A DNA stretch of 64,000 nucleotides, taken from assembly GCF_002831685.1 (NCBI RefSeq), contig NZ_CP025119.1:221001-285000 (forward strand), read 5' to 3'. This document shows positions 62,258 through 64,000 of the stretch, one piece after another. A program made the position numbers and the translations under genes. This DNA comes from Polaribacter sp. ALD11 (GTDB lineage: Bacteria > Bacteroidota > Bacteroidia > Flavobacteriales > Flavobacteriaceae). Each line of letters begins with the position of its first letter. The stretch's first letter is position 1. The notes beneath the pieces are model-generated. The model had not been told where the DNA came from and did not search any database. It saw nothing but the letters and a program-made list of their open reading frames with translations.

Positions 62258-62269
62258 AAGTATAAAACA

Positions 62270-62971
62270 ATGGGAAGTAAAAAAATTTTATTAGTAGAAG
62301 ACGATCCTAATTTTGGAACGGTTCTAAAAGATTATTTAGCATTAAACGATTACAATGTAACACATGCAAAAGACGGAATAGAAGGTCTTATTATGTTTAA
62401 AAATAGCGATTATGATTTGTGTATTTTAGACGTAATGATGCCTAGAAAAGATGGTTTTTCTTTAGCACAAGATATTAGAGTTACAAATAAAGAAGTGCCA
62501 ATTATTTTTTTAACAGCAAAGACATTAAAAGAAGATGTTTTAAGAGGGTATGCCGTTGGTGCAGATGATTATTTAAATAAACCTTTCGATTCGGAGGTTT
62601 TATTACACAAGATTAAAGCAATATTACAACGTAAGGAAATAGACAATTCTCCAGAAAGCGAGCAATTTGAGTTTACAGTAGGTAGTTTCTTGTTTAATTC
62701 TAAATTACGTCATCTAACTGTTGGTGAAGATGGTGAGCCAATTAAATTGTCTCCAAAAGAAAGTAAATTGTTACGCATGTTGGCAATTCATAAAAATGAT
62801 TTAATGCCAAGAGAATTAGCATTAACAAAAATATGGAGAGATGATAATTATTTTACATCTAGAAGTATGGACGTATATATTGCAAAATTGCGTAAATACT
62901 TAAAAGTAGATGATAAAGTAGAGATTTTAAATATCCACGGAGAAGGCTTTAGATTAGTAGATAAAATCTAA
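62270..62971 (+). CDS. OmpR/PhoB-type response regulator
   Basis: 233 residues. Receiver domain (about 4-118) with acidic LLVEDDP, phospho-acceptor Asp54 (CILDVMMP), and conserved LTAK and KPF. The winged-helix DNA-binding domain (about 135-230) includes KLSPKESKLLRMLAIHKND and DVYIAKLRKYLK. It acts with the kinase of the preceding gene. A terminator-like hairpin follows. Confidence 0.95.
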   Translation: MGSKKILLVEDDPNFGTVLKDYLALNDYNVTHAKDGIEGLIMFKNSDYDLCILDVMMPRKDGFSLAQDIRVTNKEVPIIFLTAKTLKEDVLRGYAVGADDYLNKPFDSEVLLHKIKAILQRKEIDNSPESEQFEFTVGSFLFNSKLRHLTVGEDGEPIKLSPKESKLLRMLAIHKNDLMPRELALTKIWRDDNYFTSRSMDVYIAKLRKYLKVDDKVEILNIHGEGFRLVDKI

Positions 62972-62996
62972 ATTTAAAATACTTCCCTAATAAAAT

Positions 62997-63027
62997 AACT
63001 CAGTTCGTAAAACAAGCTGAGTTTTTT
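62997..63027 (+). terminator. Terminator after the response regulator gene
   Basis: AACTCAG (62997-63003) and CTGAGTT (63017-63023) form a stem with a 13-base loop, followed by six T. Confidence 0.7.
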
Positions 63028-63040
63028 GTATTTTTATGGG

Positions 63041-63658
63041 ATGGCAGAATTCATTAAAATATATAACGAAAATCCCAATCCTAAAGAAATAGCCAAAGTT
63101 GTAAAAGTTTTACAAGCTGGCGGTTTGGTTATTTATCCAACAGATACTGTCTATGGTTTAGGTTGCGATATTACAAAAACTAAAGCTTTAGAAAAAATTG
63201 CAAGAATAAAAGGTATCAATTTAGAGAAAGCAAACTTCTCATTTATTTGCAACGATTTAAGTCATCTTTCAGATTATGTAAAGCAAATAGATTCCGCGAC
63301 TTTTAAAATTTTAAAAAGAGCATTGCCAGGACCTTATACGTTTATTCTTCCTGGTAGTAATAATCTGCCAAAAGTATTCAAAAAGAAAAAAACGGTAGGA
63401 ATTAGAATTCCAGATAACAATATTATAAGAACTTTAGTTGCAGAACTGGGCAACCCAATAATGTCGACTTCTATTAGAGATGATGATGATGTTTTAGAAT
63501 ATACTACAGATCCTGAATTAATTTTTGAAAAATGGCAAAATTTAGTTGATCTTGTAATTGACGGTGGTTCTGGAGATAATGAACCTTCTACAGTAATCGA
63601 TTTAACAGATGAACCAACAGTAGTTAGACAAGGAAAAGGAAGTTTAGATATTTTGTAG
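63041..63658 (+). CDS. L-threonylcarbamoyladenylate synthase (Sua5/YrdC/YciO family)
   Basis: 205 residues from ATG 63041 (MAEFIKIYNENPNP); an earlier in-frame TTG at 63026 is unlikely because it lies in the preceding terminator. The YrdC fold is marked by LQAGGLVIYPTDTVYGLGCD, KGINLEKANFSFICNDL, PGPYTFILPG and KTVGIRIPDNNI, with STVIDLTDEPTVVRQGKG at the end. It makes threonylcarbamoyl-AMP for t6A in tRNA. Subtype (TsaC vs YciO) is not settled by sequence reading alone. Confidence 0.9.
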   Translation: MAEFIKIYNENPNPKEIAKVVKVLQAGGLVIYPTDTVYGLGCDITKTKALEKIARIKGINLEKANFSFICNDLSHLSDYVKQIDSATFKILKRALPGPYTFILPGSNNLPKVFKKKKTVGIRIPDNNIIRTLVAELGNPIMSTSIRDDDDVLEYTTDPELIFEKWQNLVDLVIDGGSGDNEPSTVIDLTDEPTVVRQGKGSLDIL

Positions 63659-63760
63659 AATTAGTTTCGAAGTTGAAAACTAATCAGCTCTAGTGATTTT
63701 TTGAAAGATAAAAAAAAGTATCGTAAACTAATTAAAATTACTAAGTTTAAAAAAAGCTAA

Positions 63761-64000
63761 TTACTTTAAATTCTTAAATTTCTTTCTACCTAAAACAAAA
63801 TATTGCCAAACAATGCTAGTATGTAAATTGTAATCTTGTTTTTTTTGAAGTTTTTTTCGTTTTCCTAAGAATTTAAAAAAGTTTTTATAAAAACTAATAT
63901 GTGCTTTTAAAATTGCAAGTGTATGAACTGGTCTTAATTCAATTAGAAACTTTATACCCGCAATTCCGTCTAAAATTAAACGAGAAAATATAACGAACAA
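63761..64000 (-). CDS. C-terminal end of a glycosyltransferase-like protein, 5' truncated by window edge
   Basis: 79 codons are visible, ending in a stop at 63761-63763; the reading frame stays open to base 64000, so the start lies outside. The segment SRLILDGIAGIKFLIELRPVHTLAILKAHISFY is reminiscent of the membrane-proximal end of flavobacterial family 2 glycosyltransferases (quoted in part: SRLILDGIAGIKFL, LAILKAHISFY). The tail is strongly basic (GKRKKLQKKQ, GRKKFKNLK). The call is tentative because the catalytic part is not in view. Confidence 0.5.
   Translation of the reverse strand: MFVIFSRLILDGIAGIKFLIELRPVHTLAILKAHISFYKNFFKFLGKRKKLQKKQDYNLHTSIVWQYFVLGRKKFKNLK

Overview
The window is chromosomal DNA from a member of the Bacteroidota, most probably the family Flavobacteriaceae (a Polaribacter- or Tenacibaculum-like marine flavobacterium is my inference). 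The evidence is the strong AT bias, TAnnTTTG-type -7 promoter boxes in place of TATAAT, a SusC/SusD pair, a type IX secretion (T9SS) sorting domain, a 312-residue NusB, DUF3276 and DUF5916 proteins, and the nusB-DUF1573-yajC-ybbR-coaE gene order. I see no rRNA, tRNA, CRISPR array, transposase, prophage or conjugation gene. Coding density is high, and only one gene-free stretch exceeds 300 bases (37468-38071).

Layout. 1-11700: end of an MscS channel gene, murB, a class I aminotransferase, a secreted retropepsin-PDZ protein, DUF1573, valS, an OmpA-type lipoprotein, two small membrane proteins, kdsB, a HAD phosphatase and two small unknowns. 11693-14778: an ECF sigma factor with a putative membrane anti-sigma protein and a secreted Spy-like protein, then a 482-residue conserved cytosolic protein of unknown function. 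14856-18933: an MBL hydrolase followed by a compact four-gene signalling module (coiled-coil protein, longin-like/OmpA-N-terminal-like protein, Ras/Rab-like GTPase, cytosolic hybrid histidine kinase). 18961-29361: YoaK-like protein, DEAD helicase, methyltransferase, then a minus-strand run that includes a dihydroorotase homologue lacking most metal ligands, a BatA protein, TIGR02757, a CPBP protease and a LolD-like ATPase. 29465-34048: DUF5916 outer-membrane protein, sucC and a secreted unknown.

34188-38071 holds GNAT-proC-proB-proA on the minus strand. A promoter about 230 bases upstream of the GNAT start gives a long leader, and this leader contains a 35-codon ORF beginning at the predicted transcription start and ending in a proline-rich stretch. 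38309-44891: a TetR regulator diverges from a phosphodiesterase/alkaline-phosphatase-superfamily lipoprotein plus SusC and SusD, with a TetR-type palindrome over the -33 region of the operon. 45046-52963: secreted coiled-coil protein, uvrB, a 962-residue T9SS type B protein, an ABC-2 exporter and a pRiA4b ORF-3-like protein. 53035-64000: menaquinone genes (thioesterase, menF), DUF3276, an MsbA-like exporter, the nusB-yajC-ybbR-coaE block, a two-component pair, a threonylcarbamoyl-AMP synthase and the end of a putative glycosyltransferase gene.

Most of the window is housekeeping. The parts most worth a second look are the Ras-like GTPase/hybrid kinase module, the putative attenuator-like leader of the proline operon, the TetR-controlled phosphoesterase-SusCD locus, and the catalytically degenerate PyrC homologue. 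All functional statements rest on motif reading by eye. Promoter calls rest on the published Bacteroidota consensus (-33 TTG, -7 TAnnTTTG).
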